From Niveispirillum sp943370215 (GTDB lineage: Bacteria; Pseudomonadota; Alphaproteobacteria; Azospirillales; Azospirillaceae): DNA of 64,000 bases. Positions 26,754-34,869 of the stretch are shown here, one piece after another (position 1 is the stretch's first letter; each line of letters begins with the position of its first letter). Under the pieces are notes generated by a model, which was given only the letters and a program-made list of their open reading frames with translations, made no database searches and was not told the origin of the DNA. A program made the translations under genes and the position numbers. Location: NCBI GenBank assembly GCA_943370215.1, contig CALRQC020000019.1:38654-102653 (forward strand). Reading direction: 5' to 3'.

Positions 26754-27053
26754 TTACGCGCCGGGCGCCTGAGGGCGAGCGCATATGCCAAGAGCCATGT
26801 ACTGCCGCGTGACCGAGTCTGGGATGATTTCTTCGATCAGCCGGGGATCAACCTTCCAGACCGTGACCAGCCGGCGGCGTAGATGCGTGAAGATTTCTGA
26901 TGCTGCGCTACATGCTGAATACGGACACATGCATCCATGTGCTGCGGGAGTGTCCGGCATCAATGCGGGAGCGGTTCCGGGCCGCACGGACTCTAAGGGT
27001 TCGTGATATTTTATCAGCATATAGCTATAAATTTTCTTAATATTAGAAAACAT
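26754..27053 (-). CDS. Doubtful small hypothetical ORF
   Basis: A 99-residue frame whose last third, VWKVDPRLIEEIIPDSVTRQYMALGI, looks protein-like, while the middle is Pro/Cys/Ala-rich and unusual. I see no convincing ribosome-binding site. It lies at the edge of an AT-rich accessory patch and could be a remnant. Apart from this frame, 26487-27265 holds only the rpoH upstream region, a terminator-like hairpin at 27096 and a dyad at 27163. Confidence 0.25.
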   Translation of the reverse strand: MFSNIKKIYSYMLIKYHEPLESVRPGTAPALMPDTPAAHGCMCPYSACSAASEIFTHLRRRLVTVWKVDPRLIEEIIPDSVTRQYMALGICARPQAPGA

Positions 27054-27095
27054 CCCTCACTATAGAAGTAATTTTCCAAAAATTCTAGGAAGGAT

Positions 27096-27152
27096 GGCAG
27101 AAAACCTCGATCATTGACCGAGATTTCCTGCCGATTCTTTGTTTTATTTTTC
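27096..27152 (+). terminator. Terminator-like hairpin without an obvious gene
   Basis: GGCAGAAAACCTCG (27096-27109) can pair with CGAGATTTCCTGCC (27119-27132) at 12 of 14 positions, and a T-rich stretch follows. No confident plus-strand gene ends here. Confidence 0.4.
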
Positions 27153-27162
27153 AACTCGCAAA

Positions 27163-27190
27163 CAATATACGCCATGATTGGCGCATATTG
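27163..27190. repeat. Inverted repeat downstream of the AT-rich orphan gene
   Basis: CAATATACGCC and GGCGCATATTG form an 11-bp dyad with one mismatch around ATGATT. It sits about 75 bases past the orphan gene stop. It may aid minus-strand termination, but no U-run follows. Confidence 0.45.
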
Positions 27191-27265
27191 GGTTAGTATT
27201 ACTGGCCGTTCTCTTAGATAACGTTGTTGGCGGATGATAGAGGGTCCGCGCCACTGGACGTGAAA

Positions 27266-28057
27266 TCACACAGAATTAGATGTGAAGTTGAAATTCAGTG
27301 TATCGACTGGCTTTGCGACTTGTACGCTGACATGACCATTTATATTACATTTGGATCCACCAAAGTTCTGCCAACCTGTCGTTGACGGCGGTGTGCGGGT
27401 GTTGTTGTCCAAGAAAACATTGTTGAAATTGATTTCTCCTCTCGGCAAAAGATCACAGTTTCCACCTAGGGCGCTTGTAAAGAAAAAATGCGCACTTGTA
27501 AGCAATGGAGAAAATCCGATCGACGTAGAGGTCTGATCAAAACCGTCGAAAACAGCTTTATATGTCGTTGATCCGTTTTCATTATTTTTTGCGATGGAGA
27601 AATTATAACTTTCTCCGGGCTTAACGGGAGAAGACAATTCCGACTGGCTTATGGTGTACTGACTGTTCATCCCTTGCGATTGGGCAAAACCAGTCTGCAA
27701 ATACCAACTATTATTCTCTCCTATCCACACACAACTGACATATAGCGTATATTCTTGTATAGTGGCCAGATCAAGTCCCAATGCAATTATCAAATTATTA
27801 TCAGAAGACGAAGGGATATTCGGAACAATCAACGTGCCGGTAACGCTGCTTATTGCAGGTGAAAAGCTAAATTTTGGCAAAAACTGGTAAAAAATACCAG
27901 AATTTACATTTACAAATGACGGGAGATCAAAAGAAGAAACCACATTTCCGGATGAAGTTTCGACTACATCGGCCCCACTCTCATTTACTACTAACTTCTG
28001 ACTCGGCTTCAGTTTCAGCGATGGGGTGCTTTGGCGAAGCTTGATTGAAGTCGTCAT
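27266..28057 (-). CDS. AT-rich orphan beta-rich protein, possibly eqolisin-like fold
   Basis: A 263-residue protein starting at ATG 28057 behind GGAGG. Its DNA is far more AT-rich than the surroundings and its protein is Ser/Asn/Thr/Phe-rich, suggesting transfer. No signal peptide. The order of motifs, SSVTGTLIVPNIP, then CVWIGENNSWYLQTGF, then PGESYNFSI and GEINFNNVFL, resembles the glutamic-peptidase (eqolisin, A4) beta-sandwich. There W-x-G and LQTG carry the catalytic Gln. The expected AEW glutamate is not evident (AHFFFTS stands there), so it may be inactive or only a lectin-like relative. Weak assignment. Confidence 0.55.
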   Translation of the reverse strand: MTTSIKLRQSTPSLKLKPSQKLVVNESGADVVETSSGNVVSSFDLPSFVNVNSGIFYQFLPKFSFSPAISSVTGTLIVPNIPSSSDNNLIIALGLDLATIQEYTLYVSCVWIGENNSWYLQTGFAQSQGMNSQYTISQSELSSPVKPGESYNFSIAKNNENGSTTYKAVFDGFDQTSTSIGFSPLLTSAHFFFTSALGGNCDLLPRGEINFNNVFLDNNTRTPPSTTGWQNFGGSKCNINGHVSVQVAKPVDTLNFNFTSNSV

Positions 28058-28189
28058 TCTGGCCTCCATTGAGTTATCTGCAATCCTGATGAAGGGGAGC
28101 ATACCCCGAGACCAGTCCAGCATTAATCATGCCAGAAGACCTGTTCATATTTTTCAATAGGTTACTTGGTATCTTCGATATGCCCACGT

Positions 28190-28224
28190 GTGAGTGCGGA
28201 CATGTCGGACATGTCCGCACTCAC
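28190..28224. repeat. Perfect 35-base palindrome
   Basis: GTGAGTGCGGACATGTC and GACATGTCCGCACTCAC are exact reverse complements separated by one base. It lies between the stop of the DsbD-like gene and the start of the AT-rich orphan. No T-run follows, so it is either a factor-assisted terminator or a protein-binding or recombination site. Confidence 0.85.
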
Positions 28225-28242
28225 CGCACATGGCTCTTGATA

Positions 28243-30381
28243 TCACCCCTGGATCGGGACCATCGCCTCCAGCACCGTGCCTTCCGTCAACAACTGCGGC
28301 AGCACCAGCGGTTCCGCCGCACCGGGCAGATAGAGCAGGTAAAGCGGCACGCCGCTGCGGCCATGGCTTTCCAGGATGCGGGCGATCTTGGCATCGCGGT
28401 TGGTCCAGTCCCCCTTCAGATAGGTGATACCCTTCCGCTTCATCGCCGCCTTCACCGCCTCAGTCGACAGGGAGGTGCGTTCATTCACCAGACAGGTGAC
28501 GCACCAGGCGGCGGTGAAATTCACGAAGACCGGCTTGTTCTGGCCACGCAATTCATCGAGCCGGGCCTCGCTGAACGGCTCGTAATTCTTTACCGCGGCG
28601 CTGCTGGCGGCCAGGGCGGCGGGGGCGGCATTCACCGCCGTGCGCCCGGCACCCAGCACAGAGGCCACCACCAGCGCCAGCGCCACCAGCCCGCCACCAA
28701 CGCGCCAGCCGGTGCCAGACTGGCGGGTGACACCATAAAGCCAGCCGGCAAAGGCCACGGCCACCATGCCCGCCAGCACGGCGGCCACCGTATCCGGCTC
28801 CGCCTGCACCGACAGTACCCAGACCAGCCAGGCGGCCGAGGCGTAAAGCGGAAAGGCCAGCGCCTGTTTCACCCGGTCCATCCACAGGCCGGGGCGCGGC
28901 ATCCGGCGCAGCAGCGCCGGGCTGAAGGTCAGCGCCAGGAACGGCAGGGCCATGCCCAGGCCCAGCGACAGGAAGACGGCCATGGCCGCATACCAGGGCT
29001 GGGTGATGGCATAGCCGAGTGCGGTCCCCATGAAGGGCGCCGTACAAGGCGTGGCCACCACGGTGGCCAGCACGCCGGTGAAGAAGCTGCCGGCCAACCC
29101 GCCCTTGGAGGCCAGCCCCTGCCCCACCCCCATGGCGCTGGTGCCGATATTGAACACGCCCGACAGCGACAGGCCCAGCAGCAGCATGACATAGGCCAGG
29201 ATGGAGACCACCAGCGGGTCTTGCAGTTGGAAGCCCCAGCCGATGGCCGCCCCGCCCGCCCGCAGGGCCAGCAGCGCCCCGGCAATGGCCGCGAAACAGG
29301 CCAACACACCGGCGGTATAAGCCAGCCCATGCTGGCGGGCATGGCCCGGCCCGTGGCTGATCAGCGCCATCGCCTTCATCGACAGAACCGGGAAGACGCA
29401 GGGCATCAGGTTCAGGATCATGCCACCCAGCAGCGCCAGCAGGATGGCCCCGGCCAGGGAGGTGCCCGCCGTCTCCTTCGCTGCTGCATCCAGTACGGCA
29501 CCAGCAGACGCAACAGGGGCGACAGCGGCCGCCCCGGTGTCAGCGCTGATGGCGAAGGCATGGCGCAGCGGCCTGCCGTCCAGTTCCTCCACAAAGGTCA
29601 GCACGCCTTTGGCCGGACCGGCGGGCAAGGCCCCGCCTGGGGTCAGCGCCAGGGTCAGCCCCTGCCCATCCAACTGCATCGGCTGGTCGGCGTTGGACGC
29701 AGCAGTCTTGAAATCGTCGGGGAAGAAGAAGGCATCGCGGATCTTGCCCTGCGCCAGCTCCGGCGCCTGGATCACCAGCTTATGCTGTTTTTCCCCCGGC
29801 ACCAGCCGCACCGGATAGGGGCAGGGCACCGGCAGGCTGGCACGGGCCTCCGTAAACAAGGCCGCCGCCTCCGGCGCTGGTTTGGCCGGGCTGTCCAGCA
29901 CCGGCACATCCAGGGTCAGCGTGGCCGACTCGGGAATACAAATGTCCTCACAGACCAGCCAATCCACCGCCGCCGTCAGGGTGACGGGGGCGCCTGGCTT
30001 GGAGTCGGCCGGCACCGTCAGTGGCACCAGCAGATGCACCGTGTTCTGATAACCGAAATTGACCAGCGGCCCGATGGGGAAGCGTTCCGGCGCCGGCCAA
30101 TTGATATCGCCCGCCTGCCAGCCGGCCGGCAGGGTCCAGCCGATGGAGGTGGCAATGCCGCTATCCCCCGGATTGAGCCAATAAGTATGCCAGTGCGGCC
30201 GGATTTTCTGGGTCAGGGCCACCCAGACCTGCTGGCCGGGGGCGGCCCCCTCGGTCTCCAGCGTCAGGCGGCTTTCGACATTCTCCGTTGCCACGGCCGG
30301 ACCGGCAACCAGGGCCGCCGGGGCGGCACTGCTGGCAAGAACGGTCAGGGCCAGGGCGGCCGGCAGGAACAGCTTGAACAT
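28243..30381 (-). CDS. DsbD/ScsB-family protein-disulfide reductase
   Basis: A 712-residue membrane thiol reductase carrying electrons from cytoplasmic thioredoxin to the periplasm. After a signal peptide, the N-terminal ScsB-type alpha domain carries VCEDIC (near 142). The central domain of about eight helices holds NLMPCVFPVL (near 324) and ATPCTAPF (near 443), the two redox Cys. The C-terminal thioredoxin-like domain has AAWCVTC (near 626). ATG 30381 is chosen because the signal peptide begins there, with GGAG upstream. It is divergent from trxB, which fits a shared thiol-redox function. Confidence 0.92.
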   Translation of the reverse strand: MFKLFLPAALALTVLASSAAPAALVAGPAVATENVESRLTLETEGAAPGQQVWVALTQKIRPHWHTYWLNPGDSGIATSIGWTLPAGWQAGDINWPAPERFPIGPLVNFGYQNTVHLLVPLTVPADSKPGAPVTLTAAVDWLVCEDICIPESATLTLDVPVLDSPAKPAPEAAALFTEARASLPVPCPYPVRLVPGEKQHKLVIQAPELAQGKIRDAFFFPDDFKTAASNADQPMQLDGQGLTLALTPGGALPAGPAKGVLTFVEELDGRPLRHAFAISADTGAAAVAPVASAGAVLDAAAKETAGTSLAGAILLALLGGMILNLMPCVFPVLSMKAMALISHGPGHARQHGLAYTAGVLACFAAIAGALLALRAGGAAIGWGFQLQDPLVVSILAYVMLLLGLSLSGVFNIGTSAMGVGQGLASKGGLAGSFFTGVLATVVATPCTAPFMGTALGYAITQPWYAAMAVFLSLGLGMALPFLALTFSPALLRRMPRPGLWMDRVKQALAFPLYASAAWLVWVLSVQAEPDTVAAVLAGMVAVAFAGWLYGVTRQSGTGWRVGGGLVALALVVASVLGAGRTAVNAAPAALAASSAAVKNYEPFSEARLDELRGQNKPVFVNFTAAWCVTCLVNERTSLSTEAVKAAMKRKGITYLKGDWTNRDAKIARILESHGRSGVPLYLLYLPGAAEPLVLPQLLTEGTVLEAMVPIQG

Positions 30382-30590
30382 GGGCGGGTGATCTCCTTCA
30401 CGCCCTAGATTTAATGCTGTCCGGGGCAAACGACCACCCCCTATGCGATGGCCGCAGCAAGGCACCCCTGCACAGCGGTTGAACCAGGACAGCACTACGG
30501 CTAGGTTCGCTTGCCCGATGGCAGCCGGATGACCATCTGCGGCAAACCATACTATCGGCTTAAAGCCTTCGCGCTCAAGGAACCGCCCCC

Positions 30591-31544
30591 ATGACCACGC
30601 ATCGTTCCAAGGTTTTGATCATTGGCGCCGGCCCGGCCGGCTATACGGCGGCGATCTATGCCGCCCGCGCCAGCCTGGAACCCGTGCTGGTCCAGGGGAT
30701 GACGCCGGGCGGCCAACTCACCATCACCAAGGATGTGGAAAACTACCCCGGCTTTGCCGAACCGGTAGAAGGCCCGCATCTGATGGAAGAGATGCGCGCT
30801 CAGGCGGAGCGCTATGGCACCAAGATGTTCTTCGACATCATCACCGATGTTGATTTCACCCAGCGCCCCTTCATCTGCAAGGCCGATAGCGGGGATGAGT
30901 TCGTGGCCGACGCGGTGATCATCGCCACCGGCGCCCAGGCCCGCTGGCTGGGCATTCCGGGCGAACAGCATTTCCAGGGTGCGGGCGTGTCGGCCTGCGC
31001 CACCTGCGATGGTTTCTTCTTCCGGGGCAAGGAAGTGGCCGTGGTCGGCGGCGGCAATACCGCGCTGGAAGAAGCACTCTACCTCACCCACCATGCGGCC
31101 AAGGTGACGCTGATCCATCGCCGCGACAGCTTCCGCGGTGAACGCATCCTGCAGGAACGCGTGGCCGCCCACCCGAAGATCGAGGTGGTGTGGGACAGCG
31201 TGGTGGAGGAAATCCTGGGTGTGGGCGGCGAGAGCTTCAGCGATCCCAAGCGCGTCACCGGCGTGCGCCTGCGCAATGTGAAGACCGATGCCGTGTCGGA
31301 CCGCACGCTGGACGGCGTGTTCGTCGCCATCGGCCATGACCCGGCGACCAAGCTGTTCAAGGGCAAGCTGCGCATGGACGAAGAGGGCTATCTGATCACT
31401 GCCCCCGACAGCACCCGCACCGATATTGCCGGCGTCTATGCCGCCGGCGATGTGAAGGACAAGGTGTTCCGTCAGGCGGTCACCGCCGCCGGCATGGGCT
31501 GCATGGCAGCATTGGAAGTGGAAAGGTTCCTGGCCGGTCATTGA
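30591..31544 (+). CDS. trxB: Thioredoxin reductase
   Basis: An NADPH-dependent flavoprotein of 317 residues that reduces thioredoxin. It shows an N-terminal FAD-binding IIGAGPAGYTAA, the active-site CATC (Cys136, Cys139), the NADPH motif VVGGGNTALEEA and the C-terminal FAD motif GVYAAGDV. The start has AAGGAA upstream. It faces the DsbD-like gene across a 209-base control region and is followed by two large hairpins and a LysR gene. Confidence 0.97.
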   Translation: MTTHRSKVLIIGAGPAGYTAAIYAARASLEPVLVQGMTPGGQLTITKDVENYPGFAEPVEGPHLMEEMRAQAERYGTKMFFDIITDVDFTQRPFICKADSGDEFVADAVIIATGAQARWLGIPGEQHFQGAGVSACATCDGFFFRGKEVAVVGGGNTALEEALYLTHHAAKVTLIHRRDSFRGERILQERVAAHPKIEVVWDSVVEEILGVGGESFSDPKRVTGVRLRNVKTDAVSDRTLDGVFVAIGHDPATKLFKGKLRMDEEGYLITAPDSTRTDIAGVYAAGDVKDKVFRQAVTAAGMGCMAALEVERFLAGH

Positions 31545-31630
31545 TTCGGTAGCCGATGGTTCGGCAGCCGAATCAAACCGGTGCGGACGGGTATTTTCAC
31601 CGGAGGATGGCCGGTGCGACCCGTCCGCAC
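31541..31630. repeat. Two consecutive long hairpins after trxB
   Basis: TTGATTCGG/CCGAATCAA (31541-31576) overlaps the trxB stop. Next, GTGCGGACGGGT/ACCCGTCCGCAC (31581-31630) encloses a second stem CACCGG/CCGGTG. No U-run follows, so these may stabilise the trxB mRNA 3' end or act with Rho. Confidence 0.65.
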
Positions 31631-31676
31631 ACCCCAGTGTGACCTGAAGGATATGTCCATCCGGGCATAAACTGTT

Positions 31677-31699
31677 GCAAGGACAATACGATACCTTGC
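31677..31699. promoter_or_regulatory. Possible operator dyad upstream of LysR gene
   Basis: GCAAGG and CCTTGC are separated by 11 bases, about 135 bases upstream of the LysR start. The spacing suits a LysR-type dimer site, perhaps for autoregulation. Weak evidence. Confidence 0.3.
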
Positions 31700-31835
31700 G
31701 GTAATGACGGTTTTTAGCGACAAGCCCTAGCAATGGCGAAAAGCCCCGTATATCATCCATGCGTCGGCTGCATTCCCGCTGCCGATCAACAGACGGGGTG
31801 TCCACCGCAGGGCGCCACTTTCTAGGGACGGGTCC

Positions 31836-32747
31836 ATGGATTGGGACAAGCTTCGCGTCTTTCACGCAGTGGCGGAGGCGGGCAGCTTCACACATGCGGG
31901 GGAAACCCTGAATCTCAGCCAGTCTGCCGTGAGTCGGCAGATCAGCGCGCTGGAGGAAAGCCTCCACGTGCCGCTGTTCCACCGCCATGCGCGGGGACTG
32001 ATTCTGACTGAGCAGGGCGAACTGCTGTATCGCACCGCACGTGAGGTCTTTGCCAAGCTCTCGATGACGGAGGCTATGCTCTCCGAGTCGAAGGAGCATC
32101 CGAAGGGCCCGCTGAAGGTCACCACCACCATCGCGTTGGGGTCCACCTGGCTGACGCCGCGGGTGAAGGATTTCCTGACACTCTATCCGGATGTGCAGCT
32201 CACCCTGCTGCTGGACGATAACGAGCTGGACCTGTCGATGCGGGAGGCGGATATCGCCATCCGTCTGTCGGCCCCGCGTCAGCCCGATCTGATCCAGCGC
32301 CATCTGATGACGGTGCGTGTGCATCTCTATGCCCACAAATCCTACATCGAAAAGCGTGGGATGCCGCAATCGGTGGCGGAACTGGACCAGCACGACCTGA
32401 TCGCCTATCCGAACGAGGCACGGGCGCCGGTCAGCAACATCAACTGGGCGCTGCATGTCGGCGATCCGCCGGGCGGCGAACGTCATACGGCGTTGCGTGT
32501 CAACAGCCTGTACGCCATGTTCCGCGCTGCGCAGAGCGGCCTGGGCATCGCTTCGCTGCCTGATTATGTGGTGGATGGCCAGTCGGATATGGTCCGGGTG
32601 CTGCCGGAAATCAGCGGTCCGCGCATCGACGCCTATTTCGTCTATGCGGAGGAATTGCGCCATTCCAAACGCATCGCGGTGTTCCGCGATTTCCTGGTGA
32701 AGAAGGTCGCAGAAACCTTCCCCGCGACCCATGCACAAAACGCATAA
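31836..32747 (+). CDS. LysR-family transcriptional regulator
   Basis: A 303-residue LysR-type regulator with an N-terminal helix-turn-helix (GSFTHAGETLNLSQSAVSRQ, about 17-36) and a substrate-binding-like C-terminal domain (VTTTIALGSTWL onwards). It lacks the conserved cysteine pair of OxyR, so it is not a direct peroxide sensor of that type. It follows trxB on the same strand with a 291-base gap and is followed by a candidate small RNA. Target unknown. Confidence 0.92.
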   Translation: MDWDKLRVFHAVAEAGSFTHAGETLNLSQSAVSRQISALEESLHVPLFHRHARGLILTEQGELLYRTAREVFAKLSMTEAMLSESKEHPKGPLKVTTTIALGSTWLTPRVKDFLTLYPDVQLTLLLDDNELDLSMREADIAIRLSAPRQPDLIQRHLMTVRVHLYAHKSYIEKRGMPQSVAELDQHDLIAYPNEARAPVSNINWALHVGDPPGGERHTALRVNSLYAMFRAAQSGLGIASLPDYVVDGQSDMVRVLPEISGPRIDAYFVYAEELRHSKRIAVFRDFLVKKVAETFPATHAQNA

Positions 32748-32834
32748 CTCACGCTTCGCTTCACCCCTGGTGAAATGCGCAGGAATGCTTAAATCTTAGG
32801 CCACCTGCTGCTGCATTGCAGCGCGGGTGTTTCG

Positions 32835-32942
32835 CCCCGATTTACCCGGTCGGGGTTGGGTCCTTGACCCAGCGTCTCCCAGACGTGAAGCCTCCCTGTT
32901 CAACTCGGCCGGAAACCTTTTGGTTTTCCGGCCGTTTTTTTT
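32835..32942 (+). ncRNA. Candidate trans-acting small RNA with CCUCCCUG segment
   Basis: Four features line up without an ORF. There are hairpins CCCCGA/TCGGGG (32835-32855), TGGGTC-CTT-GACCCA (32857-32871) and CGTCT-CCC-AGACG (32873-32885). An unpaired stretch with CCTCCCTG (32886-32905) comes next. Last is a 10-bp terminator stem CGGCCGGAAA/TTTCCGGCCG with eight Ts. The unpaired CU-rich segment could pair with Shine-Dalgarno sequences, as in Hfq-dependent alphaproteobacterial sRNAs (alpha-r8/MmgR and AbcR types, from memory). A TTGCAG / GATTTA pair at 32816 and 32839 is a possible promoter, which would start the RNA near 32851; TTAAAT at 32789 is an alternative -10. Confidence 0.65.
32906..32942 (+). 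terminator. Strong intrinsic terminator of the candidate sRNA
   Basis: CGGCCGGAAA (32906-32915) pairs perfectly with TTTCCGGCCG (32925-32934), followed by eight Ts. It lies 158 bases past the LysR stop, far enough that it more likely belongs to the small RNA, though LysR read-through transcripts would also end here. Confidence 0.92.
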
Positions 32943-33068
32943 GCTGTCTCCTCCTGGTCATTGCCCAGCCGACAGGCAGCACCTGCTTTCGCATCAGGCA
33001 GAATCGCAATCGCCCCATCTGCTTTCGCGCTATTGCGAATCGATAGTCTTCAGCCCATGATTCGCGCC

Positions 33069-33320
33069 ATGTCCATCAACGGCGTCACCGGCAGCTATAC
33101 CGCCCCCAGCCCGCCCCCACCGGAACCCGCACCGGGCCGGCGATCGGCGAATCCTGCGCCGGCCCCACCGCCGCCCAATCCGGCCCCCGCCTCCCGCCTG
33201 CCGGATCGCAACTTGCCGCCGGTGCCGCGGGTACAGCTTGGACCGGTTCAACTGACCCCCATGCCCCCACCGATGCCACCCACCCCGATGCCGGGCAGTC
33301 TGGTCAATATCCTGGTCTGA
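33069..33320 (+). CDS. Small proline-rich hypothetical protein
   Basis: An 83-residue frame starting MSINGVTGSYTA (ATG 33069; ATG 33057 also possible) and continuing with long Pro/Ala runs to PMPGSLVNILV. It is low-complexity and probably disordered. No good ribosome-binding site is seen and GC-rich chance frames of this kind occur, so support is modest. Confidence 0.4.
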   Translation: MSINGVTGSYTAPSPPPPEPAPGRRSANPAPAPPPPNPAPASRLPDRNLPPVPRVQLGPVQLTPMPPPMPPTPMPGSLVNILV

Positions 33321-33347
33321 TCGGAACAGGGCCCTTGGAGGCCGCCG

Positions 33348-33914
33348 TCAGGCGCTCTGCCGTTTATCAAGATTGAGCGCGGGGGGATCGGAGAGGTCAC
33401 CTTGATGGGGCTTCACCTCAACAATCAGATAGCCCGCCTCTTCAGGGAAGCGCACCTGTGTCTTGCGCCGCGCCCGCGCCGCATCGGCGGCGAAGAAAAA
33501 GACATAGCGACCATCATCCCAGAGGGTGGTGACATTGGATGGTTCCAGGGGGGAAGCCACATCCGGCCGTCGGCGGACACAAATAATCCACCCCGTCTCT
33601 GACAGGCCACGCCGTTCATCCAGCACCAGCACCCGCCGGTCCTGCGCCTCCAGCTCCTGCAGGCGGCGCTGCAGCTCTCCCAACCTGTCACCCAGCGCCG
33701 TCGCCTCTATATCATCCTGCCCAGCCGTCAGGCGTTGGTTCAGGCTTTCACGTGCCAGGGATCGCACCTTCTGGCTTAGCGCCTGCTGGCGGCGGCGTAA
33801 TTCCAGAATGGCACGTTTGGTCTCCCTGATTGTCTTGCGGCCACGCCGCACCGTGGGGCGAAGGGACAGCAGCACCAGCATTGCCCCAATGAAGAAAAGG
33901 GTGCTGCTGCTCAT
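33348..33914 (-). CDS. Membrane-anchored coiled-coil protein, unknown
   Basis: A 188-residue protein with one N-terminal membrane segment (FFIGAMLVLLSL, about 7-18), a basic stretch, then a long Arg/Glu/Leu/Gln coiled coil (about 28-95) and a small beta-rich C-terminal domain (WIICVRRRP, YVFFFAAD). Its start overlaps the stop of the preceding gene by four bases (ATGA). The two proteins share the same layout and probably form a complex. No family recognised. Confidence 0.65.
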   Translation of the reverse strand: MSSSTLFFIGAMLVLLSLRPTVRRGRKTIRETKRAILELRRRQQALSQKVRSLARESLNQRLTAGQDDIEATALGDRLGELQRRLQELEAQDRRVLVLDERRGLSETGWIICVRRRPDVASPLEPSNVTTLWDDGRYVFFFAADAARARRKTQVRFPEEAGYLIVEVKPHQGDLSDPPALNLDKRQSA

Positions 33915-34534
33915 GCCGGCTCCATCGCTGCCGGCTCTTCCACCGCCGGGGTCGCCATCTCCGGCGCGGCATCGCTGGGGGCCGCCACACCTGTCAGGGG
34001 TTGGGCGAAAACCGCCTTGAAACCGGAAGCACGCGGGTAAACCCGCTCAAACTCCGCCTTCGCCTCCTCCGGCCCTGGTGCCCAGACATGCACAGGGCAA
34101 GGCTGGGCCCAACTGCTGTCATAGAAGGCGTGCCGCTCCCCCCGTTTCACCTGATGGGAGACGGATGTATTCACGACCAGTAACTCGTAAGGCTTGTTGG
34201 GGAACTGCTCCGCCCCCAGCGTGCGCACAAAGCGGTAAGGCGAATTCTCCAGTTCCCGGATGCGGGCGCGCACCGCCTTTTCACTGCGCTGGGCACCAAA
34301 CAACTGGGTGGCAGCACCGGCCGCCCGGTTTTTGCGATCTTCCACCCGTGCAGACAAACCATTGGCCAACCGGGCATAACGGGCCAATCGCGCCCGAAGC
34401 TGCGCCTCCCTCGCCTGGGCACGCAACAGCCGTGTATAGAAATGGGACATGACGGCGACGAGCATGTTGGCCCCGATCCCCGCCAGGAAGGTTACCACCG
34501 CGAACTGAACGAAGCCGATCAGATGGGTCAGCAC
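33911..34534 (-). CDS. Membrane-anchored coiled-coil protein, unknown (partner of the next gene)
   Basis: A 207-residue protein with an N-terminal hydrophobic helix (about 5-30), an Ala/Arg/Leu-rich coiled coil (about 35-95), then a compact domain with YELLVVNTSVSHQVKRGE and CPVHVWAPG, and an acidic Ala/Pro tail. GTG start at 34534. It is first in a two-gene unit with a protein of the same architecture. I do not recognise either; an envelope-associated scaffold is conceivable but unproven. Confidence 0.65.
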   Translation of the reverse strand: MLTHLIGFVQFAVVTFLAGIGANMLVAVMSHFYTRLLRAQAREAQLRARLARYARLANGLSARVEDRKNRAAGAATQLFGAQRSEKAVRARIRELENSPYRFVRTLGAEQFPNKPYELLVVNTSVSHQVKRGERHAFYDSSWAQPCPVHVWAPGPEEAKAEFERVYPRASGFKAVFAQPLTGVAAPSDAAPEMATPAVEEPAAMEPA

Positions 34535-34869
34535 CAGGACGCCCCATATTACTACGTCCCGTTATATTGCAACAAAACACCAGAAGGTGAAAAGCGAAAT
34601 GATCCATGTGAAACATGGACTTCTGGGTAGGGCTCATAAGGGATGGCAAAGTTGTGCTGCACACAACCGGCCGAATTACAATAGTTTGTGCCGGAATCGG
34701 CCTGGACCTCATAAATATTCGATGCTCGGCGCATAGCACGAGATGCGGGCCATGCGGACAAGGCTCCCTTGATGTTCCCCGTCCTGGGCACAAAACCGTC
34801 TCCCGGGTGTTCTAGAAGGGGAAAAGCCGGTACTGGCCGGCCCCTGCCACCCAAGCGGAGCACCTGATC
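34535..34869. other. Intergenic region upstream of dps
   Basis: This 335-base divergent gap must hold the promoters for dps and the coiled-coil pair. It contains a small hairpin TCCATGT-GAA-ACATGGA near 34605 and AT-richer stretches, but I see no convincing ORF, Fur box or OxyR site. Confidence 0.5.

Noticed and set aside
28129..30408. 759-codon plus-strand open frame
   Set aside because: Antisense to the DsbD-like gene, low-complexity Gln/Arg/Gly composition, no ribosome-binding site.
34615..34815. 66-codon frame upstream of dps
   Set aside because: Short, Cys/Arg/Gly-mixed, no ribosome-binding site.
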